From contig NYTH01000054.1 in the NCBI GenBank assembly GCA_002683405.1, forward strand, positions 62,001 to 126,000: 64,000 bases of DNA, written 5' to 3'. Every line of letters begins with the position of its first letter. Within the stretch, counting starts at the first letter, position 1. Origin of the DNA: Salinisphaeraceae bacterium. Its GTDB lineage: Bacteria; Pseudomonadota; Gammaproteobacteria; Nevskiales; Salinisphaeraceae. Under the pieces are notes generated by a model. That model saw only the letters and a list, made by a program, of their open reading frames with translations. It searched no databases and was not told the origin of the DNA. Both the position numbers and the translations under genes were made by a program. This document shows positions 55,440-63,219 of this stretch, one piece after another.

Positions 55440-55735
55440 CCCGGATATTTCACGAGGGCGATTGCCGCGTGCGCGCAAACAATCGATACGCATGAGGAAA
55501 TGGCCAGCTTTGGCGGTATTTTAGTCGGGACAGTTTGGATTCCGCGCCAATCTATCACGGTGCCTTGCGCCATGTAGATGACAGGGGCGCGGCGTATCGC
55601 TTGGCCTTCGCTAAAACCCTAGCTAACGCTAGGCTTTACGCTCCAGGCCGGCGCGCTACTTGCTGCGCCCTGAGAATTATTCCAAGGGCAATTCACTCGC
55701 GATCCCTCATGAAATATCCGGGCTAAACCCTGCCG
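55440..55735. other. Intergenic region with a small inverted repeat
   Basis: About 296 bases with no convincing gene; a 63-codon frame (55535-55726) lacks a ribosome site. It contains the perfect hairpin CCTAGC-TAAC-GCTAGG at 55618-55633, flanked by A residues to the left and TTT to the right, a possible weak terminator in either direction. Confidence 0.5.
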
Positions 55736-56673
55736 CTAGTGGCCGGACGGCCGCGGCGGGCTGTCGAATGCGTCCCAGTTCACCGTTTCGCCCAGCAGGG
55801 TCTGGGGCCGGGTCACGAAGGTCGGCCGAATCAGATAGACCAGCAGCGGCAGCACCACCAGCGCCGTAACCATGTTGATGCCCATGATGGCAATGATGAG
55901 CAGCCCCATGTCGGCCACGAACTTCAGGCCCGACAGGAAATACAGCGGCAGGATACCGACCGCCATGATGCTGGCGGTAAACAGAATGGCCTTGCCCGTG
56001 GTCAGGAGCGCCGCGCTGATCGTATCGGCCCAGCGTCCGGCGTTGAGCTGGTATTCCTCGCAGATGCGAGAGAGCAGATAGATGCCGTAGTCGATGCCCA
56101 CGCCCAGCCCGATGGCCGCCACGATCATGGAGTTCACGTCCAGCCCCACGCCGAGCAGGTGCATGCTGGCCACCATGCAGAAGGGGGCCAGGTTGACCGG
56201 GATCAGCAGGATGAACCCGGCCATGACCGAGCGGTAGGCCAGCGAGAACATGATGAAGATGAAGGCGTCCAGCAGCAGCACGACCACATGGTGGTAGCGC
56301 TCCACGACCCGGTTGACCGCCTCCTGCAGCGGGATGATGCCGGTGGCCACGCGCAGGGTGAAGGTTTCGTGGTCGGCGCCCACTTGCTCCACCGCTGCAT
56401 GCGCCGCATCCAGCGCCCGGTCGACGGTTTCCTGCTTGTTGTCCGGATACCAGGCCGTCACCGTCAGGTGCTGGGCATCGAAGGTCATCACGTGGCTTAG
56501 ATTCATCGGGCTGGGGCCGAACATGGTCGCCATGGCGCTGCCGCTGGCGGCTTCCTGGGTCGGGTCGATCGGTAGCCACTTGGGGTTGCCGCCGTTGAAG
56601 ATGCGATGCGACTGCGCCACGTAGTCGGAAAACGACAGCGTGGCCCGCGGCGGGTGTTTGCCCTGCTCCAGTT
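55736..56673 (-). pseudogene. 3' fragment of an RND/MMPL-type transporter gene
   Basis: The C-terminal part of an RND superfamily exporter: LLLDAFIFIMFSLAYRSVMAGFILLIPVNLAPFCMVASMHLLGVGLDVNSMIVAAIGLGVGIDYGIYLLSRI (TM helices with the GxGxGIDYGIYL form of the second RND half), then the remaining TM helices and a normal end. Upstream coding for about the first two thirds is missing: the frame begins LEQGKHPPRATLSFSDYVAQSH directly after the FMO fragment, at about 56673. A GTG at 56620 opens the frame but there is no ribosome site. It resembles the MmpL/HpnN-type lipid transporters, as expected beside an FMO in lipid-metabolic regions. Not functional as it stands. Confidence 0.85.
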
Positions 56674-57080
56674 AGCACGTCGTAAAAACGCGTTTCCCCG
56701 TCCTGCGTACGAAGCCGCCAGCCGCCTTGGGGCAGGCGTTCGGCGCGCTCGACGCCATTGTTGAAATGAATGCGCTTCTTCAGATCAAAGGCCTGCGCGT
56801 AGTCCTCCAGATAGGCCTTGATATCGCTGTCGCGCGGAAAATCCGGATAGCTGTCCGGCATGGGGTAATCCGCAAAGGACAGCCGGGTCTTGGAGGTGTC
56901 GAAATGCAGTGAGCGATAGGCGCTGGAATGACCATTGGGGTTGCGGAAGGCCCAGTTGCCGCCAATGCGGTCGGACGATTAGAAGCAGTCGTATTCAATG
57001 CCCTTGTCGGCCAGCTTCTTGCCCGCCGCCAGGCCGCTGATGCCCGAGCCGATGACCGCCGCAACCGGTTTGTGCTTCAT
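56674..57080 (-). pseudogene. 5' fragment of a flavin-containing monooxygenase gene
   Basis: Starting at ATG 57080, the frame reads MKHKPVAAVIGSGISGLAAGKKLADKGIEYDCF (FAD Rossmann GxGxxG), then a TAA where the family usually has a Glu (a single G to T change would convert GAA to TAA), then SSDRIGGNWAFRNPNGHSSAYRSLHFDTSKTRLSFADYPMPDSYPDFP. The last recognisable residues are FYDVL, after which the sequence switches into the RND fragment. So the gene is broken twice: an internal nonsense codon and loss of the C-terminal two thirds. FMO-type Baeyer-Villiger/N-oxide enzymes have this N-terminal layout. Confidence 0.87.
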
Positions 57081-57166
57081 GTATTTCCTCCCGCCGGGCT
57101 GCGGCCCGGTCGCTGCGGTATGACTCTACCCGTTGCGGTCGTCGGCGCAAGCCCCGACAAGCCGCA

Positions 57167-57436
57167 CTACAACAGGATCAGCAGCGTCACGCCCCCACCG
57201 ACAACGAGGCTCCAGGCATTGAACAGGCTGCGTAGCCAGGGCGGCGCGTCCCGCAGCGCCATGAAATGCATGCCGATCAGCCACACCTTGGCAAAGCCCA
57301 CTGCCACGGCAAGCGCGGCCGCCGGCATGCCTGCGCCACCCGGCAACCCGTCCGCCGCGGTCCAGGCGCTGAACAGGGTGGCCAGCACGAGCATCAGCCA
57401 GACGCCCCAGAGCCGGATTGTCAGGTGACGCATCAT
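57167..57436 (-). CDS. Cytochrome c oxidase subunit IV-like membrane protein
   Basis: 89 residues with three hydrophobic helices (LWGVWLMLVLATLFSAW, ALAVAVGFAKVWLIGMHFMALRDAP, SLFNAWSLVVGGGVTLLILL). The WLIGMHFMALRD motif is typical of prokaryotic cytochrome C oxidase subunit IV (COX4_pro, CyoD/NorF-like). It overlaps the subunit III-like gene by 4 bases. No catalytic subunit (I or II) is nearby. Confidence 0.8.
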   Translation of the reverse strand: MMRHLTIRLWGVWLMLVLATLFSAWTAADGLPGGAGMPAAALAVAVGFAKVWLIGMHFMALRDAPPWLRSLFNAWSLVVGGGVTLLILL

Positions 57437-58089
57437 GGCAGCCAGGCGATGTAGAGCAGCGGAAAAAGAACCACCCAGAGCAGGTCGACCATATGCCAGT
57501 AAATACCTGCTCCCTCCACGAAGGAGACGGACACGCCCCCCGCCTCGCGGCGCAGGCCGCGCCAGGCCACCAGCAACAGGGCCATGCCAACGACGACGTG
57601 CATGAGGTGGATGCCGGTCAGCACGAAGTAGTAGGTAAAAAACAGATTGGTGGTCGGCGTATAGCCGGCCGAGAGTTCCACGCCGTATGCCGTCAGTTTC
57701 AGGCCCGCGAACAGCAAGGCGCAGAGCAGCGTGGCCAGCAGGGCCCGCGCGGCCGCAGGTCGGTCATCGGCCGCGACTGCGCGGGTCGCCACGACCACAA
57801 ACAGCGAACTGGTCAGCAGTATCAGCGTATTGACCGCCCCTACCCCCAGCAGCAGCGTTTCGGCCGAGCCGGCGAACACGTCTGCCTGGCTGCGCGCCTG
57901 AAGTGCAAAACCGGCAAAGAAGGCGCCGAACAGCGTCATGTCGCCCAGGATGAATATCCAGAGCCCGCTTTGGTGCAGGTCTGGAGCGGCAGTCGCGGCT
58001 GGCGGGGCTGGCGCTGGCGGCGATGCCTCGTACGGCATGAGGAACTCGGGCAGTTCAAGCTCCTCCGGCCGCGGCGTTTGCCGGCTCAT
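57433..58089 (-). CDS. Cytochrome c oxidase subunit III-like protein (NorE-like)
   Basis: 218 residues. Pro/Ala-rich N-terminus, then five membrane helices in the COX3 pattern: GLWIFILGDMTLFGAFFAGFAL, LLLGVGAVNTLILLTSSLFVVVA, LLATLLCALLFAGLKLTAY, FFTYYFVLTGIHLMHVVVGMALLLVAW and AGIYWHMVDLLWVVLFPLLYIAWLP. The short five-helix form with the first two helices of COX3 absent is NorE, an accessory protein in nitric oxide reductase loci, but the same form occurs next to alkane and P450 genes. No norCB here, so the partner is unknown. Confidence 0.88.
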   Translation of the reverse strand: MSRQTPRPEELELPEFLMPYEASPPAPAPPAATAAPDLHQSGLWIFILGDMTLFGAFFAGFALQARSQADVFAGSAETLLLGVGAVNTLILLTSSLFVVVATRAVAADDRPAAARALLATLLCALLFAGLKLTAYGVELSAGYTPTTNLFFTYYFVLTGIHLMHVVVGMALLLVAWRGLRREAGGVSVSFVEGAGIYWHMVDLLWVVLFPLLYIAWLP

Positions 58090-58787
58090 GTACCGGCAGC
58101 GGCCGCGGCGTCGTGCAATACCGCCTGACGCAGCACCAGGCCCATCATGGTTGCCCAGCCGCCGAAGGAGGCCAGGCCCAGCCAGAACACGAAGACACCG
58201 TGCCAGGCGAACGGGCCTTCATGGAAGAAAAATGGCAGCAGGCCTGGGAGAAACAGGAACACGAGCCAGAGATTGGCGAAGGCGACCCAGCGCGGCAGGA
58301 CCGGCTGCGGGTTACGGTCGTTGAAGATCGCCATCGCAATGGCCGTGTTCTGGATACAGAACGGCGCTATCGGCGTGAACAACAGCAGGTAAGCCGCGTC
58401 ATTGAGCAGCTGAATGAGCTCCGGCGAACGATCGGGCCGGAACGCGCACACCGCCATGAGAATCATCGGCGTGGTCAGCAGCACGCCAGTGGCCGCGCCA
58501 CAGGACAACTGGGTGAAGGTGAGTATCGGCGTGCGGCCTTCCATTCGAACCAGATAGACCGCAATCAGACCGGTCAGCGGAAAGGCAAACCCCATGCAGA
58601 AACTGGTGAGCGCAAAACCCGTGAGCGTGCGGGTGGTGGATTGCGTGTAGAACCGGGCGATTTCGTCGGGACTCATGAAGGCCGCCGGCGGAAACGGCAG
58701 CACGTTGGCCAGAAGAAGACCACCCAACACGGCAATCGCCAGCGCCGGCCCCGACCAGGCGCACAGCAATTTGATCGTCGTATTCAC
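58086..58787 (-). CDS. Uncharacterised multi-pass membrane protein
   Basis: 233 residues from GTG 58787, chosen because GGGGAGAG sits 8 bases before it; an ATG 48 bases upstream is the alternative. About six helices, including LLCAWSGPALAIAVLGGLLLANVLPF, LTGFALTSFCMGFAFPLTGLIAVYLV, VLLTTPMILMAVCAF and AFANLWLVFLFLPGLLPFFF. Repeated FxPGLLPFFF-type and HGVF-F segments; no known domain. It overlaps the NorE-like gene by 4 bases, so the three genes (this, NorE-like, COX4-like) are an operon and probably one membrane complex. Confidence 0.75.
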   Translation of the reverse strand: MNTTIKLLCAWSGPALAIAVLGGLLLANVLPFPPAAFMSPDEIARFYTQSTTRTLTGFALTSFCMGFAFPLTGLIAVYLVRMEGRTPILTFTQLSCGAATGVLLTTPMILMAVCAFRPDRSPELIQLLNDAAYLLLFTPIAPFCIQNTAIAMAIFNDRNPQPVLPRWVAFANLWLVFLFLPGLLPFFFHEGPFAWHGVFVFWLGLASFGGWATMMGLVLRQAVLHDAAAAAGT

Positions 58788-58936
58788 CCGAACTCTCCCC
58801 GCTACGCCGGATCCACGTCCGATAAACGCTCGCAATGCCCGGCATTATCTGTTGCGCTGGCGGTGCAGCGCCCCCTTTTTCAAGGCACCGACTTTACGGG
58901 ATTACCCGCGCGGCGCAACAGCCTGCGCTCGTCCGG

Positions 58937-60673
58937 TCACAGGTTCGCTTCGATGGCGTCCAGAAAGCCGAACATGTCGACGACCTGTTCGTTGTCCGGC
59001 TCGGTGGTCCGGCCGCGGATATCACCGGTAATCGTGCCCTGGGCGACCGTGTCGATGAGCGCCCGCTTGACGTTGGCGGCGTAGTCCACCAGCTCGTCCT
59101 GCCCGTCCCGCCGGCCGATCGCCTCCAGCGCGTTGGCTACGGCAAACAGCAGCGCCGACGAGTTGAAGTGCGCCTCGGCGCCCTCGGTTTCCTGATAGCG
59201 CAGGTACAGATCGTGGGCCGTGCCGTGCGGCGCCTCGAACAACAGCGTGCCGTCCACGCTGGCGATGATGGAGCTGGCCGTGGCCAGGCTGCCGCCCAGG
59301 GCGGCGGAGATGTCGGAAAAGATGTCGCCGTCCAGATTCAGCGCGGGATACAGCGCGGTTGACGGCGGATCGATCACCATCTTCCGCAGCTGCCGGGACG
59401 GCCGCATGATCATGAAGGACGGCACCGGATCGCCCCCTTCGGCCAGCTCCTTGCGGACTTCGGCGATGACCTGGCTGAACACGTCGTCGTAATCCATGTA
59501 TTCGCGCTTGAGCCCGAAGTAGATTTCCTTGTGCTTGTAGGCGGCATCGCGAAACACCTGCTTGACCCAGTCCTTGATGGCGCTGCGTTCGTTGCCCATG
59601 AACAGCACCGGGTCGCCCTTCTTCACGTCGCGGGCATGTTTTTCCTGGCCATCGACCACCACCTTGAGGATGCCGTCCTCGGGCATGGCCATGTTGAAGC
59701 TGCCGTACTGATCGCCGCCGCCGCCGCTCATGCGGCTGATGGACGTCTGCGAATCCCGGCCCGGGATACCGTATTTCTTGAGCTGTTCGACCAGCTTGTA
59801 CAGCTTGCGGCCGGAGGTGTTTTCCGGCAGCCCCCACAGCGCCGGACGCGCGGGCGGATTGCTGACAATGCGTGCCGCCTGGGCGTCGATCAGCTCGTAG
59901 TGGTAGCGCAGCCCGGCGGCCTCGATACGGTCCTTGTATTCAGCCCGGTAGATATCCTCGATGGCCTGCCGCATGACGCCGTCGTAACCGGGGATAACGG
60001 TGTCCTTGAGCCCAAGATAGATATCCCGGCCCTCGTCCAGCGCGCGCTGAAAGAAGCGGTGCGCCCAGGCGCGGACCCTGTCGATGCTGTTCGTGGCCAC
60101 CAGCCAGGGATCACCCCGGTTGATCCGGCGCCGGTGCAGCTCCACCGGATCGCCACTGCGGCCCACAAAAAGGAGTTTGGCGTACCCGGTGGCGCCGGAG
60201 AGTTCGTTATGGCTTTCCTTGATGCCGCCCGTGTCCATGGTGTCCACCATGATGTCGCGGCCGATCCAGTCCGGCGGGTCGCTGCGAATGTTGCGGAACT
60301 CGATGTCCTCGCGGGTGATGTTGCCGCCGATTCCCTTGCGAATGGCGCCGTTGGGCGACTTGGTGGCCAGCTTGTCGAGTTCGGCTTCCACGATGTCCGG
60401 ATGCCTGGCCAGCAGCTCATCGAGCTGGGCCCGGTTCACCGTCATTCCCGCGTTCTTTACGCCCACCCCGTACGTCTGCAGCGCTTGGATGGCGTCGCGC
60501 ACCACCTGGCCGTTGGTGAGCAGGCGCTGCTCGGCCGACAGGTCAAGCTCGACGAGTTCAATGTCGAGTCGCGAGGTCACAAACCGCCTGATTACCTCGT
60601 CGAATGCCACCTGCGCCATCTCGTCACCGTGCAGGATGACCAGCGGGCTGTGCACCTTCAAGTTGTCTACCAT
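58937..60673 (-). CDS. Isocitrate dehydrogenase-like enzyme with an internal duplication
   Basis: 578 residues from ATG 60673 (ribosome site GGAGAAGGA). The ends match NADP-dependent isocitrate dehydrogenase (eukaryote-like subfamily): HSPLVILHGDEMAQVAFDEVIRRF at the start, and NLDGDIFSDISAALGGSLATASSIIAS...LFEAPHGTAHDLYLRYQ at the end, with DGD and EAPHGT in place. The family is about 400-415 residues; the extra length is in the middle. Residues about 147-250 and 317-410 look alike (GDPWLVATNSIDRVRAWAHRFFQRALDEGRDIYLGLKDT, and GDPVLFMGNERSAIKDWVKQVFRDAAYKHKEIYFGLKRE). Whether it still uses isocitrate cannot be read. Confidence 0.8.
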   Translation of the reverse strand: MVDNLKVHSPLVILHGDEMAQVAFDEVIRRFVTSRLDIELVELDLSAEQRLLTNGQVVRDAIQALQTYGVGVKNAGMTVNRAQLDELLARHPDIVEAELDKLATKSPNGAIRKGIGGNITREDIEFRNIRSDPPDWIGRDIMVDTMDTGGIKESHNELSGATGYAKLLFVGRSGDPVELHRRRINRGDPWLVATNSIDRVRAWAHRFFQRALDEGRDIYLGLKDTVIPGYDGVMRQAIEDIYRAEYKDRIEAAGLRYHYELIDAQAARIVSNPPARPALWGLPENTSGRKLYKLVEQLKKYGIPGRDSQTSISRMSGGGGDQYGSFNMAMPEDGILKVVVDGQEKHARDVKKGDPVLFMGNERSAIKDWVKQVFRDAAYKHKEIYFGLKREYMDYDDVFSQVIAEVRKELAEGGDPVPSFMIMRPSRQLRKMVIDPPSTALYPALNLDGDIFSDISAALGGSLATASSIIASVDGTLLFEAPHGTAHDLYLRYQETEGAEAHFNSSALLFAVANALEAIGRRDGQDELVDYAANVKRALIDTVAQGTITGDIRGRTTEPDNEQVVDMFGFLDAIEANL

Positions 60674-60837
60674 CGTCGCGTCCTTCTCCTGATGCCCGGC
60701 ATGCAAGCAATTAACCTGCCATGCCCGGATGATAAGCTCGTGTCAGGGTACACAATGCGAACACCCCGCCAACCGGGCTGCCGGGCGGTCTTGTACGCTA
60801 TTTCGCCCCTGACTGCCGCCCCACTGCGAGGACTGTC

Positions 60838-61188
60838 GTGAACCCCGTAATGACAACCATCCTGCTGCTGATCTGCAGCAACGTATTCATGACCTTTGCC
60901 TGGTATGCCCACCTCAAGGAGCTGAACCACAAGGTCTGGGTGGTGGCCGCGCTGACAAGCTGGGGGATCGCGCTGTTCGAGTACCTGTTCCAGGTGCCGG
61001 CGAACCGCATTGGCTATACCGTACTCACGGTCGGTGAACTCAAGATCATCCAGGAAGTCATTACCCTGAGTGTCTTCGTGCCGTTCTCGCTGTTCTATCT
61101 CAGAGAGCCCCTGAAGCTGGACTATCTATGGGCGGGCCTGTGTCTGGTGGGCGCCGTATTCTTCATGTTCCGGAGCCGGATTTTCTGA
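60838..61188 (+). CDS. DUF486/DMT-superfamily small membrane protein
   Basis: 116 residues starting GTG. Four hydrophobic segments and the pattern CSNVFMTFAWYAHLKEL, VAALTSWGIALFEYLFQVPANRIGY, VLTVGELKIIQEVITLSVFVPFSLFYLREPLKLDYLWAGLCLVGAVFFMFRSRIF, a compact DMT-like half-transporter. Function unknown. Divergent from the IDH-like gene. Confidence 0.85.
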   Translation: MNPVMTTILLLICSNVFMTFAWYAHLKELNHKVWVVAALTSWGIALFEYLFQVPANRIGYTVLTVGELKIIQEVITLSVFVPFSLFYLREPLKLDYLWAGLCLVGAVFFMFRSRIF

Positions 61189-61233
61189 CCCGGCGCCGTC
61201 ATCGCAACCGATTCGACAGGCTGAGCCGACGCC

Positions 61234-61845
61234 GTGGATAAACTCATTCAGGACGCGCTGATCCTCTGGGCGACCGTCGATCCGATCGGCACCATGGCCA
61301 TTTTTGCCGGCCTGACCGCCGGGCTTTCGGCGGCCGAACGGCGCCGAACCGCGACGCGCACCATACTCTACGCCGGTGGCGTGCTGGTGGGCTCCATCGT
61401 CGTGGGGCAGATCATTCTTACTGCCATGGGCGTGCGCCTGATTTCGTTCCAGCTGGGCGGCGGCATCATTCTGTTCCTGTTCGGTTTGCAGATGATCTTC
61501 GGCATGCCCTACCGGCAGATGCACGGCGAGGCCGAGCACGACATTGCCGTATTCCCCCTGGCGATTCCCGGAACCGCAACGCCCGGCGCGATTCTGGCGG
61601 TGATCCTGCTGACCAACAACCACATCCATTCGATTCCCGTACAGATCGGCACCACGCTGGTGACGCTGGCTGTGCTGGCCATCACCTGGATCATGCTGCT
61701 GTTTTCGGAGCGCATCATCAACGTCATCGGCACCGGTGGTGCGTCGATCCTGACCAAGATCATGGGCATGATTCTGGCCGCCTTCTCGGTAGAGCTGGTC
61801 ATGAATGCGGTGGGCGTGCAGCAGTGGCTGGGGCAGACGCCATAA
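61234..61845 (+). CDS. MarC family inner membrane protein
   Basis: 203 residues, GTG start. Six membrane helices with the MarC/NAAT signature DALILWATVDPIGTMAIFAGLTAGLSAAERRRTATRTILYA at the N-terminus, and AIPGTATPGAILAVILLTNNH in the middle. Despite its name the family has no proven multidrug function; transport of an unknown solute is assumed. Confidence 0.88.
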   Translation: MDKLIQDALILWATVDPIGTMAIFAGLTAGLSAAERRRTATRTILYAGGVLVGSIVVGQIILTAMGVRLISFQLGGGIILFLFGLQMIFGMPYRQMHGEAEHDIAVFPLAIPGTATPGAILAVILLTNNHIHSIPVQIGTTLVTLAVLAITWIMLLFSERIINVIGTGGASILTKIMGMILAAFSVELVMNAVGVQQWLGQTP

Positions 61846-61961
61846 GCCTGAGGCGCACCGCCGGATGGGTCGCCCCAAGCTCGGCGGTTTCTGTCATGGA
61901 GCCGCCCGCCCTCGCCCGGTATCATCGCGGCCGTAGTTAAAACGCACTCATCACGACGAGC

Positions 61962-62516
61962 ATGGCCAAATCACTCCAGGAACAACTGATCGAAAGCGGC
62001 CTCGCGAAGGCGGGACAGGCAAAAAAGCCTGCGCGCAAGAAGAACCGGAAGTCCAAGCAGACCCGCCAGGCCGAGGCCAGCGCCGGCGCCAATCCGGAGC
62101 TGCAGGCCGAACTGCAGCGCAAGGCCGCGGCCAAGCGCGAGCGGGACCGCGCCCTCAACGAACAGCGCAAGGCCAGCCGTGAGGCGCGCGAACGGGAGGC
62201 CGAGAACGCCCAGATCATCGAGACCCACCGCGTGGCCCGGCCTGAGGCCAGCGACGAGACGGTGGACTACAACTACAGCTCCGCCGGCAAGATTCGCAAG
62301 GTAGCCGTCAGCAGCGGCCAGCGAGACGATCTGGCCGCCGGCCGGCTGGGTATCGTGCGATACCGCGGCGAAACCGCGCTGCTCCCGCGCGCCATTATCG
62401 AGAAATTGCAGGATCGCCTGCCGGATCGCATCTGGCTGGTGACTGAAGATGACGAGACCCCGGCGGCGGATGATCCCTACGCCGACTTCCAGGTGCCCGA
62501 CGACCTGACGTGGTAG
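61962..62516 (+). CDS. DUF2058 family protein (YaiL-like)
   Basis: 184 residues. A basic, coiled-coil-like N-terminal part (MAKSLQEQLIESGLAKAGQAKKPARKKNRKSKQTRQ, then Ala/Glu/Arg-rich heptads to about residue 85) and a C-terminal globular part (FNYSS-like DYNYSSAGKIRKVAVSS, LAAGRLGIVRYRGETALLPRAIIEKLQ). Matches the nucleoprotein/polynucleotide-associated family DUF2058. The Lys/Arg-rich start suggests RNA or ribosome contact. Single gene. Confidence 0.88.
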   Translation: MAKSLQEQLIESGLAKAGQAKKPARKKNRKSKQTRQAEASAGANPELQAELQRKAAAKRERDRALNEQRKASREAREREAENAQIIETHRVARPEASDETVDYNYSSAGKIRKVAVSSGQRDDLAAGRLGIVRYRGETALLPRAIIEKLQDRLPDRIWLVTEDDETPAADDPYADFQVPDDLTW

Positions 62517-62829
62517 CGGCCGGCGTTCTGGTCCACGAACGCCGCTCTGCCCCGCGGCGCGTGGAATATTAGGTGATGCTGGCGAAATCATCGCCAAGTT
62601 GCTATTCTCAAATGGAATTCGCCGCCGATGTCCCTGAGGCAATGCGTCTGGGAAAGCTGACGGGCGGATTACAACGACATACAGAAAAGCTGCAGACCCT
62701 GTGTTATCCGGGCATCCGATCCGGTCGCGCAGGTCTGGCCCCGCGGGAGTATTCAAAGGTCAGCGGTAACGCTGGCCTTTTTCTTGCTGGCATCATGACT
62801 GCTGCACCAGAGGGCTGCACTGCGTTGCC
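62517..62829. other. 313-base gap holding an orphan terminator; possible small RNA
   Basis: No convincing protein gene: the longest frame runs through the terminator and overlaps the next gene. Several GGA triplets and a strong terminator at its right end suggest a transcribed non-coding stretch, either a long 3' UTR of the DUF2058 gene or a separate small RNA of about 100-200 bases. Confidence 0.4.
62755..62782 (+). terminator. Rho-independent terminator, orphan
   Basis: Stem AAAGGTCAGCG / CGCTGGCCTTT with a GTAA loop (one G-T pair), followed by TT and further T residues. It lies 239 bases after the DUF2058 gene and 48 bases before the next gene start, so no protein gene ends right before it. 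Confidence 0.85.
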
Positions 62830-63210
62830 GTGTCCGGCTTCCGACTTTTTCTGACTGCACTGGCGCTGCTGGTCATGGGGGTGCTGGCCTATGTCAACAC
62901 CGCCGGGCAGACCGTCCGCCATGTCTGCCGTCCGGCAGATGCGACCGCCGTGCCCGCGCACCTGGAGCTGGAAACCTTTGGCGCCTGGGTGGCCCGCTTG
63001 ACGGGGTCGGAGGCCGCCCTGCTCATCGAGCGCCGAGGCCACGAAACGGTGTACTTCCCGCGATTGATCCGGGCGGGCAAGCAATTTCAGATACGGCAGA
63101 GTAGCGGCGATGCCATCGTCGGCAGCTTTTCCCCACAAAGCGGCCTGCTGCTGGTCGATACACAAGCCACGGGCAGCATCAGGCAAAATTGCAGCGACCG
63201 CGACGGATAG
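62830..63210 (+). CDS. Hypothetical protein with N-terminal membrane anchor
   Basis: 126 residues, GTG start. One N-terminal hydrophobic segment (FRLFLTALALLVMGVLAYVNTA) that may anchor or act as a signal; the rest is a small periplasmic domain with two cysteines (VRHVCRPADATAV and IRQNCSDRDG) that could form a disulfide joining the two ends. No known family. Converges with trhO. Confidence 0.6.
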   Translation: MSGFRLFLTALALLVMGVLAYVNTAGQTVRHVCRPADATAVPAHLELETFGAWVARLTGSEAALLIERRGHETVYFPRLIRAGKQFQIRQSSGDAIVGSFSPQSGLLLVDTQATGSIRQNCSDRDG

Positions 63211-63219
63211 CGGCGGCGT

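Noticed and set aside
55707-56861. Single 384-codon frame as one protein
   Set aside because: Only the first part is FMO-like; after the junction it reads the RND gene out of frame and gives a low-complexity peptide. The two fragments are annotated separately instead.
62573-62854. 94-codon plus-strand frame as a gene
   Set aside because: It reads through the terminator at 62755-62782, overlaps the next gene start and has no ribosome site.
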